Origin: Calliopsis andreniformis
Taxonomy: Eukaryota; Arthropoda; Insecta; Hymenoptera; Andrenidae
DNA length: 64,000 bases
Reading direction: 5' to 3'
Assembly (NCBI RefSeq): GCF_051401765.1
Contig: NW_027480440.1
Coordinates: 2,046,001-2,110,000 of the forward strand
Shown: one piece after another, positions 14,701 to 28,700 of the stretch
Position numbering within the stretch: the first letter of the stretch is position 1
How the letters are laid out: each line of letters opens with the position of its first letter
Program-made: the position numbers and the translations under genes
The notes under the pieces: model-generated
Databases searched by the model: none
What the model was told of the DNA's origin: nothing
Seen by the model: the letters and a program-made list of their open reading frames with translations, nothing else

Positions 14701-17299
14701 ATTGAGGATTGAAGATTGAGAATTGAGGATTGAGGATTGAGGATTGAGGATGAGGGCTGAGGGTTGAGGATTGAGGTTTGAGGACTGAGGACTGAGGATT
14801 GAGGATTGCGAACTGAGGATTGAGGATTGAGGATTGAGTATTGAGGATTGAAGATTGAGGATTGAGGATTGAGGATTGAGGATTGAGGATTGAGGATTGA
14901 GGATTGAGTATTGAGGATTGAAGATTGAGGATTGAGGATTGAGGATTGAGGATTGAGGATTGAGGATTGAGGATTGAGAATTGAAGATTGAGGATTGGGT
15001 ATTGAGGATTGCGGATTGAGGATTGAAGATTGAGGATAGGGTATTGAGTATTGAAGAATGATGATTGAGGATTGAGGATTGAGGATTGAGGATTGAATAT
15101 TGAGTACTGTGGATTGAAGATCGACTATTGAGGATTGCGAATTGAGGATTGAGGGTTGGGGATTGAGGATTGAAGATTGAGGATTGAGGATTGAGGATTG
15201 AGGATTGGGGATTGAGGATTGCGAGTTGAAGATTCAGTATTGAGGATTGAAGATTCAGAATTGAGGATGAGGATTGAACATTGAATACTGAGTGTTGAGG
15301 GTTGAGTGATGAGAATTTATGTTTCTGGATAGAGATTTGAAGATTGCAGATTGAGTATTGAGTATTGAAAACTGTGAATTGAGGATAGTCTATTGAGGAT
15401 TGAGGATTGATAACTGATTGTTGAGGACTGAGGGCTGAAGCTTGAGGATTCAGGATTGAGGATTCAGGATTGAAGTTTGAGGAGAGAGGACTGAGGAATG
15501 AGGATTGAGGATTGAGAATTGAGGATTGAGGGCTGAGGATTGAAGATTGAGGATTGGCTGTTGAGGATTGAACATTGAGGATTGAGGATTGAGGATTCAG
15601 GATTGAGGATTGGGGATTGAAGATTGAGGATTGAGGATTGAAGATTGAGTACTGAGGATTGAAGATTAAGATTGAGGATTGAGGATTGAGGACTGAGAAT
15701 GGAGGATTGAGGATTGAGGATTGAATATTGAGTATTGAGGATTGAAGGTTGACTATTGAGGATTGCGAATTGAGGATTGAGGATTGAGGATTGAGGATTG
15801 AAGATTGAGTATTGAGGATTGAAGATTGAGGATTGAGGATTGAGGATTGAGGATTGAGGATTGAGGATTGAGGATTGAAGATTGAGGGTTGAGGATTGAG
15901 GATTGAGGGTTGTGGATTGAGGATTGAAGATTGAGGATTGGGTATTGAGGATTGAGGATTGAGGATTGAAGATTGAGGATAGGGTATTGAGGATTGAAGA
16001 ATGATGATTGAGGATTGAGGATTGAATATTGAGTATTGAGGATTGAAGACCGACTATTGAGGATTGCGAATTGAGGACTGAGGGCTGGGGATTGAGGATT
16101 GAAGATTGAGTATTGAGGATTGAAGGTTGAGGATTGTGGATTGAGGATTGAGGATTGAGGCTTGAATATTGAGGATTGGGGACTGAGCGTTGAGGGTTGA
16201 GTGACAAGGATTGATGTTTGTGGATATAGATTTGAAGATTGCAGGTTGAGTATTGAGTATTGAAAACTGTGAAATCATGATATTCTATTGAGGATTGAGG
16301 ATGGACCACTGATTGTTGAGGACTGAGGGCTGAAGATTGAAGATTCAGGATTGAGGATTCAGGATTGAGGTTTGAGGTCTGAGGATTGAGGATTGAGGAT
16401 TGAGGATTGAGGACGGAGGATTGAGGATTGAAGACTGAGGATTGGGTATTGAGTTTTGAACATTGAGGATTGAGGATTGAGGTTTGAGGAGTGAAGATTG
16501 AGGGTTGAGGATTGAGGATTGAGGATTGAGGATTGAAGATTGAGTATTGAGGATTGAAGATTGACGATCGAGGATTGAGCATTGAGGATTGAGTATTGAG
16601 GATTCAGGATTGAAGATTGAGTATTGAGGATTCAAGGTTGAGGATTGTGGATTGAGGATTGAGGATTGAGGATTTAATATTGAGGGTTGGGGACTGAGTG
16701 TTGAGGGTTGAATGATGAGAATTGATGTTTGTGGATAGAGATTTGAAGATTGCAGATTGAGTATTGAGTATAGAAAACTGTAAATTGATGATATTCTATT
16801 GAGGATTGAGGATTGACAACTGATTGTTGAGGACTGAGGGCTGAAGCTTGAGAATTCAGGATTGAGGTTTGAGGAGAGAGGACTGAGAATTCAGGATTGA
16901 GGATTGAGAATTGAGGATTGAGAATTGAGGATTGAGGATTGAGGATTGAAGATTGAGGATTGGCTGTTGAGGATTGAACATTGAGGATTGGGGATTGAGG
17001 ATTGAGGATTGAGGATTGAAGGATGAATATTGATGAATGAAGATTGAGGATTGAGGATTGAGGGTTGTGGACTGAGAACGAGGACTGAGGGTTGAATGTT
17101 GATGCCTGAGGTCTGAGGATTGAGGATTGAGGATTGCGAGCTGAGGATTGAGGATTGAGGATTGAAGATTGAGGATTGGGTATTGAGGATTGAAGAATGA
17201 GGATTGAAGAATGAGGATTGGGGATTGAGTATTGAGCATTGAGGATTGAATATTGAGTATTGAGGATTGAATATAGAGGATTGAGGATTGAGGATTGAG

Positions 17300-18313
17300 G
17301 ATTGAGGATTGAAGATTGAGTATTGAGGATTGAAGATTGAGGATTGAGGATTGAGGATTGAGGATTGAGGATTGAGGATTGAGGATTGAAGATTGAGGAT
17401 TGGGTATTGAGGATTGAGGATTGAGGATTGAAGATTGAGGATAGGGTATTGAGGATTGAAGAATGATGATTGAGGATTGAGGATTGAGTATTGAGGATTG
17501 AATATTGAGTATTGTGGATTGAAGATCGACTATTGAAGATTGCGAATTGAGGATTGAGGGTTGGGGATTGAGGATTGAAGATTGAAGAATGAGGATTGAA
17601 GAATGAGGATTGGAGATTGAGTATTGAGCATTGAGGATTGAATATTGAGTATTGAGGATTGAATATTGAGGATTGAGGATAGAGGATTGAGGATTGAAGA
17701 TTGAGTATTGAGGATGGAAGATTGAGGGTTGAGGATTGAGGATTGAGGATTGAGGATTGAGGATTGAGGATTGAAGATTGAGAATTGGGTATTGACGATT
17801 TAGGATTGAGGATTGAGGATTGAGGATAGGGTATTGAGGATTGAAGAATGACGATTGAGGACTGAGGATTGAGGATTGAGGATTGAATATTGAGTATTGT
17901 GGATTGAATATCGACTATTGAGGATTGCGAATTGAGGATTGAGGGTTGGGGATTGAGGATTGAAGATTGAGGATTGAGGATTGAGGATTGAGGATTGGGG
18001 ATTGAGGATTGCGAGTTGAAGATTCAGTATTGAGGATTGAAGATTCAGAATTGAGGATGAGGATTGAACATTGAGTACTGAGTGTTGAGGGTTGAGTGAT
18101 GAGAATTTATGTTTCTGGATAGAGATTTGAAGATTGCAGATTGAATATTGAGTATTGAAAACTGTGAATTGAGGATATTCTATTGAGGATTGAGGATTGA
18201 CAACTGAATGTTGAGGACTGAGGGCTGAAGATTGAGGATTCAGGATTGAGGATTCAGAATTGAGGTTTGAGGACTGAGGATTGAGGATTGAAGATTGAGT
18301 ATTGAGGATTGAA
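17300..18313 (+). repeat. 1,014-bp internal duplication, copy 1
   Basis: The rare block GTATTGACGATTTAGG at about 17,790 recurs at about 18,804, giving offset 1,014. The copies differ by scattered bases: after that block copy 1 reads GACGATTGAGGACTG while copy 2 reads GACGATTGAGGGTTG. One 6-mer lies in the interval, matching 1,014 = 7 x 145 minus 1. Ends are approximate. Confidence 0.78.
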
Positions 18314-19313
18314 GATTGAGGATTGAAGATTGAGTATTGAGGATTGAAGATTGAGGATTGAGGATTGAGGATTGAGGATTGAGGATTGAGGATTGAGGAT
18401 TGAAGATTGAGGATTGGGTATTGAGGGTTGAGGATTGAGGATTGAAGATTGAGGATAGGGTATTGAGGATTGAAGAATGATGATTGAGGATTGAGGATTG
18501 AGGATTGAGGATTGAATATTGAGTATTGTGGATTGAAGATCGACTATTGAAGATTGCGAATTGAGGATTGAGGGTTGGGGATTGAGGATTGAAGATTGAA
18601 GAATGAGGATTGAAGAATGAGGATTGGAGATTGAGTATTGAGCATTGAGGATTGAATATTGAGTATTGAGGATTGAATATTGAGGATTGAGGATTGAGGA
18701 TTGAGGATTGAAGATTGAGTATTGAGGATGGAAGATTGAGGGTTGAGGATTGAGGATTGAGGATTGAGGATTGAGGATTGAGGATTGAAGATTGAGAATT
18801 GGGTATTGACGATTTAGGATTGAGGATTGAGGATTGAGGATAGGGTATTGAGGATTGAAGAATGACGATTGAGGGTTGAGGATTGAGGATTGAGGATTGA
18901 ATATTGAGTATTGTGGATTGAATATCGACTATTGAGGATTGCGAATTGAGGATTGAGGGTTGGGGATTGAGGATTGAAGATTGAGGATTGAGGATTGAGG
19001 ATTGAGGATTGGGGATTGAGGATTGCGAGTTGAAGATTCAGTATTGAGGATTGAAGATTCAGAATTGAGGATGAGGATTGAACATTGAGTACTGAGTGTT
19101 GAGGGTTGAGTGATGAGAATTTATGTTTCTGGATAGAGATTTGAAGATTGCAGATTGAGTATTGAGTATTGAAAACTGTGAATTGAGGATATTCTATTGA
19201 GGATTGAGGATTGACAACTGAATGTTGAGGACTGAGGGCTGAAGATTGAGGATTCAGAATTGAGGTTTGAGGACTGAGGATTGAGGACTGAAGATTGAGT
19301 ATTGAGGATTGAA
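18314..19313 (+). repeat. 1,014-bp internal duplication, copy 2
   Basis: Copy 2 lacks 14 bases (two heptamers) near 19,255 relative to copy 1, which is why copy I is lengthened by 1,000 and not 1,014. Its private variants (GAGGGTT after GACGATT; GAGGACTGAAGATT near 19,280) are shared with about 28.15-28.57 kb and not with copy 1. Confidence 0.78.
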
Positions 19314-19873
19314 GATTGAGGATTGAGGATTGAGGATTGAGGATTGAGAATGAGGGCTGAGGGTTGAGGATTAATGTTTGAGGACTAAGGACAGAGGTTT
19401 GAGGATTGAGAACTGAGGATTGAGGATTGAGGATTCAGGATGATGGCTGAGGGTTGAGGATTGAGGTTTGAGGACTGAGGTCTGAGGATTGAGGATTGAG
19501 AATTGAGGATTGAGGATTGAGGGTTGAAGATTGAGGATTGGGTATTGAGGATTGAAGAATGAGGATTGAGGATTGAGGATTGAGGATTGAGGATTGAGGA
19601 TTGAGGATTGAAGATTGAGTATTGAGGAGTGAAGATTGAGGATTGAGGATTGAGGATTGAGGATTGAGGATTGAAGATTGAGTACTGAGGATTGAAGATT
19701 AAGATTGAGGATTGAGGATTGAGGACCGAGGATGGAGGATTGAGGATTTAAGGTTCAGTATTGAGGATTGAAGATTGAGTATTGAGGATTGAGAATTGAA
19801 CATTGAGAACTGAGTGTTGAGGGTTGAGTGATGAGAATTGATGTTTGTGGATAGAGATTTGAAGATTGCAGAT

Positions 19874-20516
19874 TGAGTATTGAGTATTGAAAACTGTGAA
19901 TTGAGCATATTCTATTGAGGATTGAGGATTGACAACTGATTGTTGAGGACTGAGGGCTGAAGATTGAGGGTTCCGGATTGAGGATTCAGAATTGAAATTT
20001 GAGGACTGAGCATTGAGGATTGAAGACTGAGTATTGAGGATTGAAGATTGAGAATTGAGGATTGAGGATTGAGGATTGAGGATGAGGGCTGAGGGTTGAG
20101 GATTGAGGTTTGAGGACTGAGGACTGAGGATTGAGGATTGCGAACTGAGGATTGAGGATTGAGGATTGAGTATTGAGGATTGAAGATTGAGGATTGAGGA
20201 TTGAGGATTGAGGATTGAGGATTGAGGATTGAGGATTGAGTATTGAGGATTGAAGATTGAGGATTGAGGATTGAGGATTGAGGATTGAGGATTGAGGATT
20301 GAGGATTGAGAATTGAAGATTGAGGATTGGGTATTGAGGATTGAGGATTGAGGATTGAAGATTGAGGATAGGGTATTGAGTATTGAAGAATGATGATTGA
20401 GGATTGACGATTGAGGATTGAGGATTGAATATTGAGTACTGTGGATTGAAGATCGACTATTGAGGATTGCGAATTGAGGATTGAGGGTTGGGGATTGAGG
20501 ATTGAAGATTGCAGAT
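19874..20516 (+). repeat. 643-bp direct duplication, copy 1
   Basis: Starts at GCAGATTGAGTATTGAG before the A marker near 19,906. The next copy follows immediately. The unit contains one 6-mer (GAGGATGAGGGCTG near 20,077), consistent with 643 = 7 x 92 minus 1. Confidence 0.82.
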
Positions 20517-21159
20517 TGAGTATTGAGTATTGAAAACTGTGAATTGAGCATATTCTATTGAGGATTGAGGATTGACAACTGATTGTTGAGGACTGAGGGC
20601 TGAAGATTGAGGGTTCCGGATTGAGGATTCAGAATTGAAATTTGAGGACTGAGCATTGAGGATTGAAGACTGAGTATTGAGGATTGAAGATTGAGAATTG
20701 AGGATTGAGGATTGAGGATTGAGGATGAGGGCTGAGGGTTGAGGATTGAGGTTTGAGGACTGAGGACTGAGGATTGAGGATTGCGAACTGAGGATTGAGG
20801 ATTGAGGATTGAGTATTGAGGATTGAAGATTGAGGATTGAGGATTGAGGATTGAGGATTGAGGATTGAGGATTGAGGATTGAGTATTGAGGATTGAAGAT
20901 TGAGGATTGAGGATTGAGGATTGAGGATTGAGGATTGAGGATTGAGGATTGAGAATTGAAGATTGAGGATTGGGTATTGAGGATTGCGGATTGAGGATTG
21001 AAGATTGAGGATAGGGTATTGAGTATTGAAGAATGATGATTGAGGATTGAGGATTGAGGATTGAGGATTGAATATTGAGTACTGTGGATTGAAGATCGAC
21101 TATTGAGGATTGCGAATTGAGGATTGAGGGTTGGGGATTGAGGATTGAAGATTGAGGAT
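20517..21159 (+). repeat. 643-bp direct duplication, copy 2; junction of 5,975-bp duplication
   Basis: At about 20,508-20,517 the sequence passes from a GGGTTGGGGATT block directly into GCAGATTGAGTATTG, while sister copies at this point continue with GAGGATT. The switch occurs within a shared GATTGAAGATTG. The right side aligns with 14,542 onward at offset 5,975, so this is the visible join of that larger duplication. Confidence 0.8.
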
Positions 21160-21438
21160 TGAGGATTGAGGATTGAGGATTGGGGATTGAGGATTGCGAG
21201 TTGAAGATTCAGTATTGAGGATTGAAGATTCAGAATTGAGGATGAGGATTGAACATTGAATACTGAGTGTTGAGGGTTGAGTGATGAGAATTTATGTTTC
21301 TGGATAGAGATTTGAAGATTGCAGATTGAGTATTGAGTATTGAAAACTGTGAATTGAGGATAGTCTATTGAGGATTGAGGATTGATAACTGATTGTTGAG
21401 GACTGAGGGCTGAAGCTTGAGGATTCAGGATTGAGGAT

Positions 21439-24400
21439 TCAGGATTGAAGTTTGAGGAGAGAGGACTGAGGAATGAGGATTGAGGATTGAGAATTGAGGA
21501 TTGAGGGCTGAGGATTGAAGATTGAGGATTGGCTGTTGAGGATTGAACATTGAGGATTGAGGATTGAGGATTCAGGATTGAGGATTGGGGATTGAAGATT
21601 GAGGATTGAGGATTGAAGATTGAGTACTGAGGATTGAAGATTAAGATTGAGGATTGAGGATTGAGGACTGAGAATGGAGGATTGAGGATTGAGGATTGAA
21701 TATTGAGTATTGAGGATTGAAGGTTGACTATTGAGGATTGCGAATTGAGGATTGAGGATTGAGGATTGAGGATTGAAGATTGAGTATTGAGGATTGAAGA
21801 TTGAGGATTGAGGATTGAGGATTGAGGATTGAGGATTGAGGATTGAGGATTGAAGATTGAGGGTTGAGGATTGAGGATTGAGGGTTGTGGATTGAGGATT
21901 GAAGATTGAGGATTGGGTATTGAGGATTGAGGATTGAGGATTGAAGATTGAGGATAGGGTATTGAGGATTGAAGAATGATGATTGAGGATTGAGGATTGA
22001 ATATTGAGTATTGAGGATTGAAGACCGACTATTGAGGATTGCGAATTGAGGACTGAGGGCTGGGGATTGAGGATTGAAGATTGAGTATTGAGGATTGAAG
22101 GTTGAGGATTGTGGATTGAGGATTGAGGATTGAGGCTTGAATATTGAGGATTGGGGACTGAGCGTTGAGGGTTGAGTGACAAGGATTGATGTTTGTGGAT
22201 ATAGATTTGAAGATTGCAGGTTGAGTATTGAGTATTGAAAACTGTGAAATCATGATATTCTATTGAGGATTGAGGATGGACCACTGATTGTTGAGGACTG
22301 AGGGCTGAAGATTGAAGATTCAGGATTGAGGATTCAGGATTGAGGTTTGAGGTCTGAGGATTGAGGATTGAGGATTGAGGATTGAGGACGGAGGATTGAG
22401 GATTGAAGACTGAGGATTGGGTATTGAGTTTTGAACATTGAGGATTGAGGATTGAGGTTTGAGGAGTGAAGATTGAGGGTTGAGGATTGAGGATTGAGGA
22501 TTGAGGATTGAAGATTGAGTATTGAGGATTGAAGATTGACGATCGAGGATTGAGCATTGAGGATTGAGTATTGAGGATTCAGGATTGAAGATTGAGTATT
22601 GAGGATTCAAGGTTGAGGATTGTGGATTGAGGATTGAGGATTGAGGATTTAATATTGAGGGTTGGGGACTGAGTGTTGAGGGTTGAATGATGAGAATTGA
22701 TGTTTGTGGATAGAGATTTGAAGATTGCAGATTGAGTATTGAGTATAGAAAACTGTAAATTGATGATATTCTATTGAGGATTGAGGATTGACAACTGATT
22801 GTTGAGGACTGAGGGCTGAAGCTTGAGAATTCAGGATTGAGGTTTGAGGAGAGAGGACTGAGAATTCAGGATTGAGGATTGAGAATTGAGGATTGAGAAT
22901 TGAGGATTGAGGATTGAGGATTGAAGATTGAGGATTGGCTGTTGAGGATTGAACATTGAGGATTGGGGATTGAGGATTGAGGATTGAGGATTGAAGGATG
23001 AATATTGATGAATGAAGATTGAGGATTGAGGATTGAGGGTTGTGGACTGAGAACGAGGACTGAGGGTTGAATGTTGATGCCTGAGGTCTGAGGATTGAGG
23101 ATTGAGGATTGCGAGCTGAGGATTGAGGATTGAGGATTGAAGATTGAGGATTGGGTATTGAGGATTGAAGAATGAGGATTGAAGAATGAGGATTGGGGAT
23201 TGAGTATTGAGCATTGAGGATTGAATATTGAGTATTGAGGATTGAATATAGAGGATTGAGGATTGAGGATTGAGGATTGAGGATTGAAGATTGAGTATTG
23301 AGGATTGAAGATTGAGGATTGAGGATTGAGGATTGAGGATTGAGGATTGAGGATTGAGGATTGAAGATTGAGGATTGGGTATTGAGGATTGAGGATTGAG
23401 GATTGAAGATTGAGGATAGGGTATTGAGGATTGAAGAATGATGATTGAGGATTGAGGATTGAGTATTGAGGATTGAATATTGAGTATTGTGGATTGAAGA
23501 TCGACTATTGAAGATTGCGAATTGAGGATTGAGGGTTGGGGATTGAGGATTGAAGATTGAAGAATGAGGATTGAAGAATGAGGATTGGAGATTGAGTATT
23601 GAGCATTGAGGATTGAATATTGAGTATTGAGGATTGAATATTGAGGATTGAGGATAGAGGATTGAGGATTGAAGATTGAGTATTGAGGATGGAAGATTGA
23701 GGGTTGAGGATTGAGGATTGAGGATTGAGGATTGAGGATTGAGGATTGAAGATTGAGAATTGGGTATTGACGATTTAGGATTGAGGATTGAGGATTGAGG
23801 ATAGGGTATTGAGGATTGAAGAATGACGATTGAGGACTGAGGATTGAGGATTGAGGATTGAATATTGAGTATTGTGGATTGAATATCGACTATTGAGGAT
23901 TGCGAATTGAGGATTGAGGGTTGGGGATTGAGGATTGAAGATTGAGGATTGAGGATTGAGGATTGAGGATTGGGGATTGAGGATTGCGAGTTGAAGATTC
24001 AGTATTGAGGATTGAAGATTCAGAATTGAGGATGAGGATTGAACATTGAGTACTGAGTGTTGAGGGTTGAGTGATGAGAATTTATGTTTCTGGATAGAGA
24101 TTTGAAGATTGCAGATTGAATATTGAGTATTGAAAACTGTGAATTGAGGATATTCTATTGAGGATTGAGGATTGACAACTGAATGTTGAGGACTGAGGGC
24201 TGAAGATTGAGGATTCAGGATTGAGGATTCAGAATTGAGGTTTGAGGACTGAGGATTGAGGATTGAAGATTGAGTATTGAGGATTGAAGATTGAGGATTG
24301 AGGATTGAGGATTGAGGATTGAGAATGAGGGCTGAGGGTTGAGGATTAATGTTTGAGGACTAAGGACAGAGGTTTGAGGATTGAGAACTGAGGATTGAGG

Positions 24401-25770
24401 ATTGAGGATTCAGGATGATGGCTGAGGGTTGAGGACTGAGGTTTGAGGACTGAGGTCTGAGGATTGAGGATTGAGAATTGAGGATTGAGGATTGAGGGTT
24501 GAAGATTGAGGATTGGGTATTGAGGATTGAAGAATGAGGATTGAGGATTGAGGATTGAGGATTGAGGATTGAGGATTGAGGATTGAAGATTGAGTATTGA
24601 GGAGTGAAGATTGAGGATTGAGGATTGAGGATTGAGGATTGAGGATTGAAGATTGAGTACTGAGGATTGAAGATTAAGATTGAGGATTGAGGATTGAGGA
24701 CCGAGGATGGAGGATTGAGGATTTAAGGTTCAGTATTGAGGATTGAAGATTGAGTATTGAGGATTGAGAATTGAACATTGAGGACTGAGTGTTGAGGGTT
24801 GAGGGATGAGAATTGATGTTTGTGGATAGAGATTTGAAGATTGCAGATTGAGTATTGAGTATTGAAAACTGTGAATTGAGCATATTCTATTGAGGATTGA
24901 GGATTGACAACTGATTGTTGAGGACTGAGGGCTGAAGATTGAGGGTTCCGGATTGAGGATTCAGAATTGAAATTTGAGGACTGAGCATTGAGGATTGAAG
25001 ACTGAGTATTGAGGATTGAAGATTGAGAATTGAGGATTGAGGATTGAGGATTGAGGATGAGGGCTGAGGGTTGAGGATTGAGGTTTGAGGACTGAGGACT
25101 GAGGATTGAGGATTGCGAACTGAGGATTGAGGATTGAGGATTGAGTATTGAGGATTGAAGATTGAGGATTGAGGATTGAGGATTGAGGATTGAGGCTTGA
25201 GGATTGAGGATTGAGTATTGAGGATTGAAGATTGAGGATTGAGGATTGAGGATTGAGGATTGAGGATTGAGGATTGAGGATTGAGAATTGAAGATTGAGG
25301 ATTGGGTATTGAGGATTGAGGATTGAGGATTGAAGATTGAGGATAGGGTATTGAGTATTGAAGAATGATGATTGAGGATTGAGGATTGAGGATTGAGGAT
25401 TGAATATTGAGTACTGTGGATTGAAGATCGACTATTGAGGATTGCGAATTGAGGATTGAGGGTTGGGGATTGAGGATTGAAGATTGAGGATTGAGGATTG
25501 AGGATTGAGGATTGGGGATTGAGGATTGCGAGTTGAAGATTCAGTATTGAGGATTGAAGATTCAGAATTGAGGATGAGGATTGAACATTGAATACTGAGT
25601 GTTGAGGGTTGAGTGATGAGAATTTATGTTTCTGGATAGAGATTTGAAGATTGCAGATTGAGTATTGAGTATTGAAAACTGTGAATTGAGGATAGTCTAT
25701 TGAGGATTGAGGATTGATAACTGATTGTTGAGGACTGAGGGCTGAAGCTTGAGGATTCAGGATTGAGGAT
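21439..25770 (+). repeat. Domain A HOR, copy II (4,332 bp)
   Basis: Its left two thirds match copy I at offset 5,975, including the variants GAAGACCGACTATT and GAGGGCTGGGGATT near 22,022-22,063. The right part matches copies I and III with single-base changes. Eight 6-mers were counted (near 21,636, 23,050, 24,018, 24,322, 24,413, 24,670, 25,053 and 25,575), and 4,332 = 7 x 620 minus 8. Confidence 0.85.
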
Positions 25771-28700
25771 TCAGGATTGAAGTTTGAGGAGAGAGGACTG
25801 AGGAATGAGGATTGAGGATTGAGAATTGAGGATTGAGGGCTGAGGATTGAAGATTGAGGATTGGCTGTTGAGGATTGAACATTGAGGATTGAGGATTGAG
25901 GATTCAGGATTGAGGATTGGGGATTGAAGATTGAGGATTGAGGATTGAAGATTGAGTACTGAGGATTGAAGATTAAGATTGAGGATTGAGGATTGAGGAC
26001 TGAGAATGGAGGATTGAGGATTGAGGATTGAATATTGAGTATTGAGGATTGAAGGTTGACTATTGAGGATTGCGAATTGAGGATTGAGGATTGAGGATTG
26101 AGGATTGAAGATTGAGTATTGAGGATTGAAGATTGAGGATTGAGGATTGAGGATTGAGGATTGAGGATTGAGGATTGAGGATTGAAGATTGAGGGTTGAG
26201 GATTGAGGATTGAGGGTTGTGGATTGAGGATTGAAGATTGAGGATTGGGTATTGAGGATTGAGGATTGAGGATTGAAGATTGAGGATAGGGTATTGAGGA
26301 TTGAAGAATGATGATTGAGGATTGAGGATTGAATATTGAGTATTGAGGATTGAAGATCGACTATTGAGGATTGCGAATTGAGGACTGAGGGTTGGGGATT
26401 GAGGATTGAAGATTGAGTATTGAGGATTGAAGGTTGAGGATTGTGGATTGAGGATTGAGGATTGAGGCTTGAATATTGAGGATTGGGGACTGAGCGTTGA
26501 GGGTTGAGTGACAAGGATTGATGTTTGTGGATAGAGATTTGAAGATTGCAGGTTGAGTATTGAGTATTGAAAACTGTGAAATCATGATATTCTATTGAGG
26601 ATTGAGGATGGACCACTGATTGTTGAGGACTGAGGGCTGAAGATTGAAGATTCAGGATTGAGGATTCAGGATTGAGGTTTGTGGTCTGAGGATTCAGGAT
26701 TGAGGATTGAGGATTGAGGACGGAGGATTGAGGATTGAAGACTGAGGATTGGGTATTGAGGGTTGAACATTGAGGATTGAGGATTGAGGTTTGAGGAGTG
26801 AAGATTGAGGGTTCAGGATTGAGGATTGAGGATTGAGGATTGAAGATTGAGTATTGAGGATTGAAGATTGACGATCGAGGATTGAGCATTGAGGATTGAG
26901 TATTGAGGATTCAGGATTGAAGATTGAGTATTGAGGATTCAAGGTTGAGGATTGTGGATTGAGGATTGAGTATTGAGGATTGAATATTGAGGGTTGGGGA
27001 CTGAGTGTTGAGGGTTGAATGATGAGAATTGATGTTTGTGGATAGAGATTTGAAGATTGCAGATTGAGTATTGAGTATAGAAAACTGTAAATTGATGATA
27101 TTCTATTGAGGATTGAGGATTGACAACTGATTGTTGAGGACTGAGGGCTGAAGCTTGAGAATTCAGGATTGAGGTTTGAGGAGAGAGGACTGAGAATTCA
27201 GGATTGAGGATTGAGAATTGAGGATTGAGGATTGAGGATTGAAGATTGAGGATTGGCTGTTGAGGATTGAACATTGAGGATTGGGGATTGAGGATTGAGG
27301 ATTGAGGATTGAAGGATGAATATTGATGAATGAAGATTGAGGATTGAGGATTGAGGGTTGTGGACTGAGAACGAGGACTGAGGGTTGAGTGTTGATGCCT
27401 GAGGTCTGAGGATTGAGGATTGAGGATTGCGAGCTGAGGATTGAGGATTGAGGATTGAAGATTGAGGATTGGGTATTGAGGATTGAAGAATGAGGATTGA
27501 AGAATGAGGATTGGGGATTGAGTATTGAGCATTGAGGATTGAATATTGAGTATTGAGGATTGAATATAGAGGATTGAGGATTGAGGATTGAGGATTGAGG
27601 ATTGAGGATTGAAGATTGAGTATTGAGGATTGAAGATTGAGGATTGAGGATTGAGGATTGAGGATTGAGGATTGAGGATTGAGGATTGAAGATTGAGGAT
27701 TGGGTATTGAGGATTGAGGATTGAGGATTGAAGATTGAGGATAGGGTATTGAGGATTGAAGAATGATGATTGAGGATTGAGGATTGAGGATTGAGGATTG
27801 AATATTGAGTATTGTGGATTGAAGATCGACTATTGAAGATTGCGAATTGAGGATTGAGGGTTGGGGATTGAGGATTGAAGATTGAAGAATGAGGATTGAA
27901 GAATGAGGATTGGAGATTGAGTATTGAGCATTGAGGATTGAATATTGAGTATTGAGGATTGAATATTGAGGATTGAGGATTGAGGATTGAGGATTGAAGA
28001 TTGAGTATTGAGGATGGAAGATTGAGGGTTGAGGATTGAGGATTGAGGATTGAGGATTGAGGATTGAGGATTGAAGATTGAGAATTGGGTATTGACGATT
28101 TAGGATTGAGGATTGAGGATTGAGGATAGGGTATTGAGGATTGAAGAATGACGATTGAGGGTTGAGGATTGAGGATTGAGGATTGAATATTGAGTATTGT
28201 GGATTGAATATCGACTATTGAGGATTGCGAATTGAGGATTGAGGGTTGGGGATTGAGGATTGAAGATTGAGGATTGAGGATTGAGGATTGAGGATTGGGG
28301 ATTGAGGATTGCGAGTTGAAGATTCAGTATTGAGGATTGAAGATTCAGAATTGAGGATGAGGATTGAACATTGAGTACTGAGTGTTGAGGGTTGAGTGAT
28401 GAGAATTTATGTTTCTGGATAGAGATTTGAAGATTGCAGATTGAGTATTGAGTATTGAAAACTGTGAATTGAGGATATTCTATTGAGGATTGAGGATTGA
28501 CAACTGAATGTTGAGGACTGAGGGCTGAAGATTGAGGATTCAGAATTGAGGTTTGAGGACTGAGGATTGAGGACTGAAGATTGAGTATTGAGGATTGAAG
28601 ATTGAGGATTGAGGATTGAGGATTGAGGATTGAGAATGAGGGCTGAGGGTTGAGGATTAATGTTTGAGGACTAAGGACAGAGGTTTGAGGATTGAGAACT

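Larger units (their letters stand above)
15464..21438 (+). repeat. Domain A HOR, copy I (expanded, 5,975 bp)
   Basis: Anchored on the GAAGTTTGAGGAGAG variant that recurs at 21,439, 25,771 and 30,082. The first about 2.85 kb (to about 18.31 kb) matches 21,439-24,29x at offset 5,975 essentially without change. This copy is longer than its neighbours because it holds two internal duplications: a net 1,000 bp around 17.3-19.3 kb and 643 bp around 19.87-21.16 kb. Removing both (5,975 - 1,000 - 643) gives exactly 4,332, the length of copy II. Confidence 0.85.
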
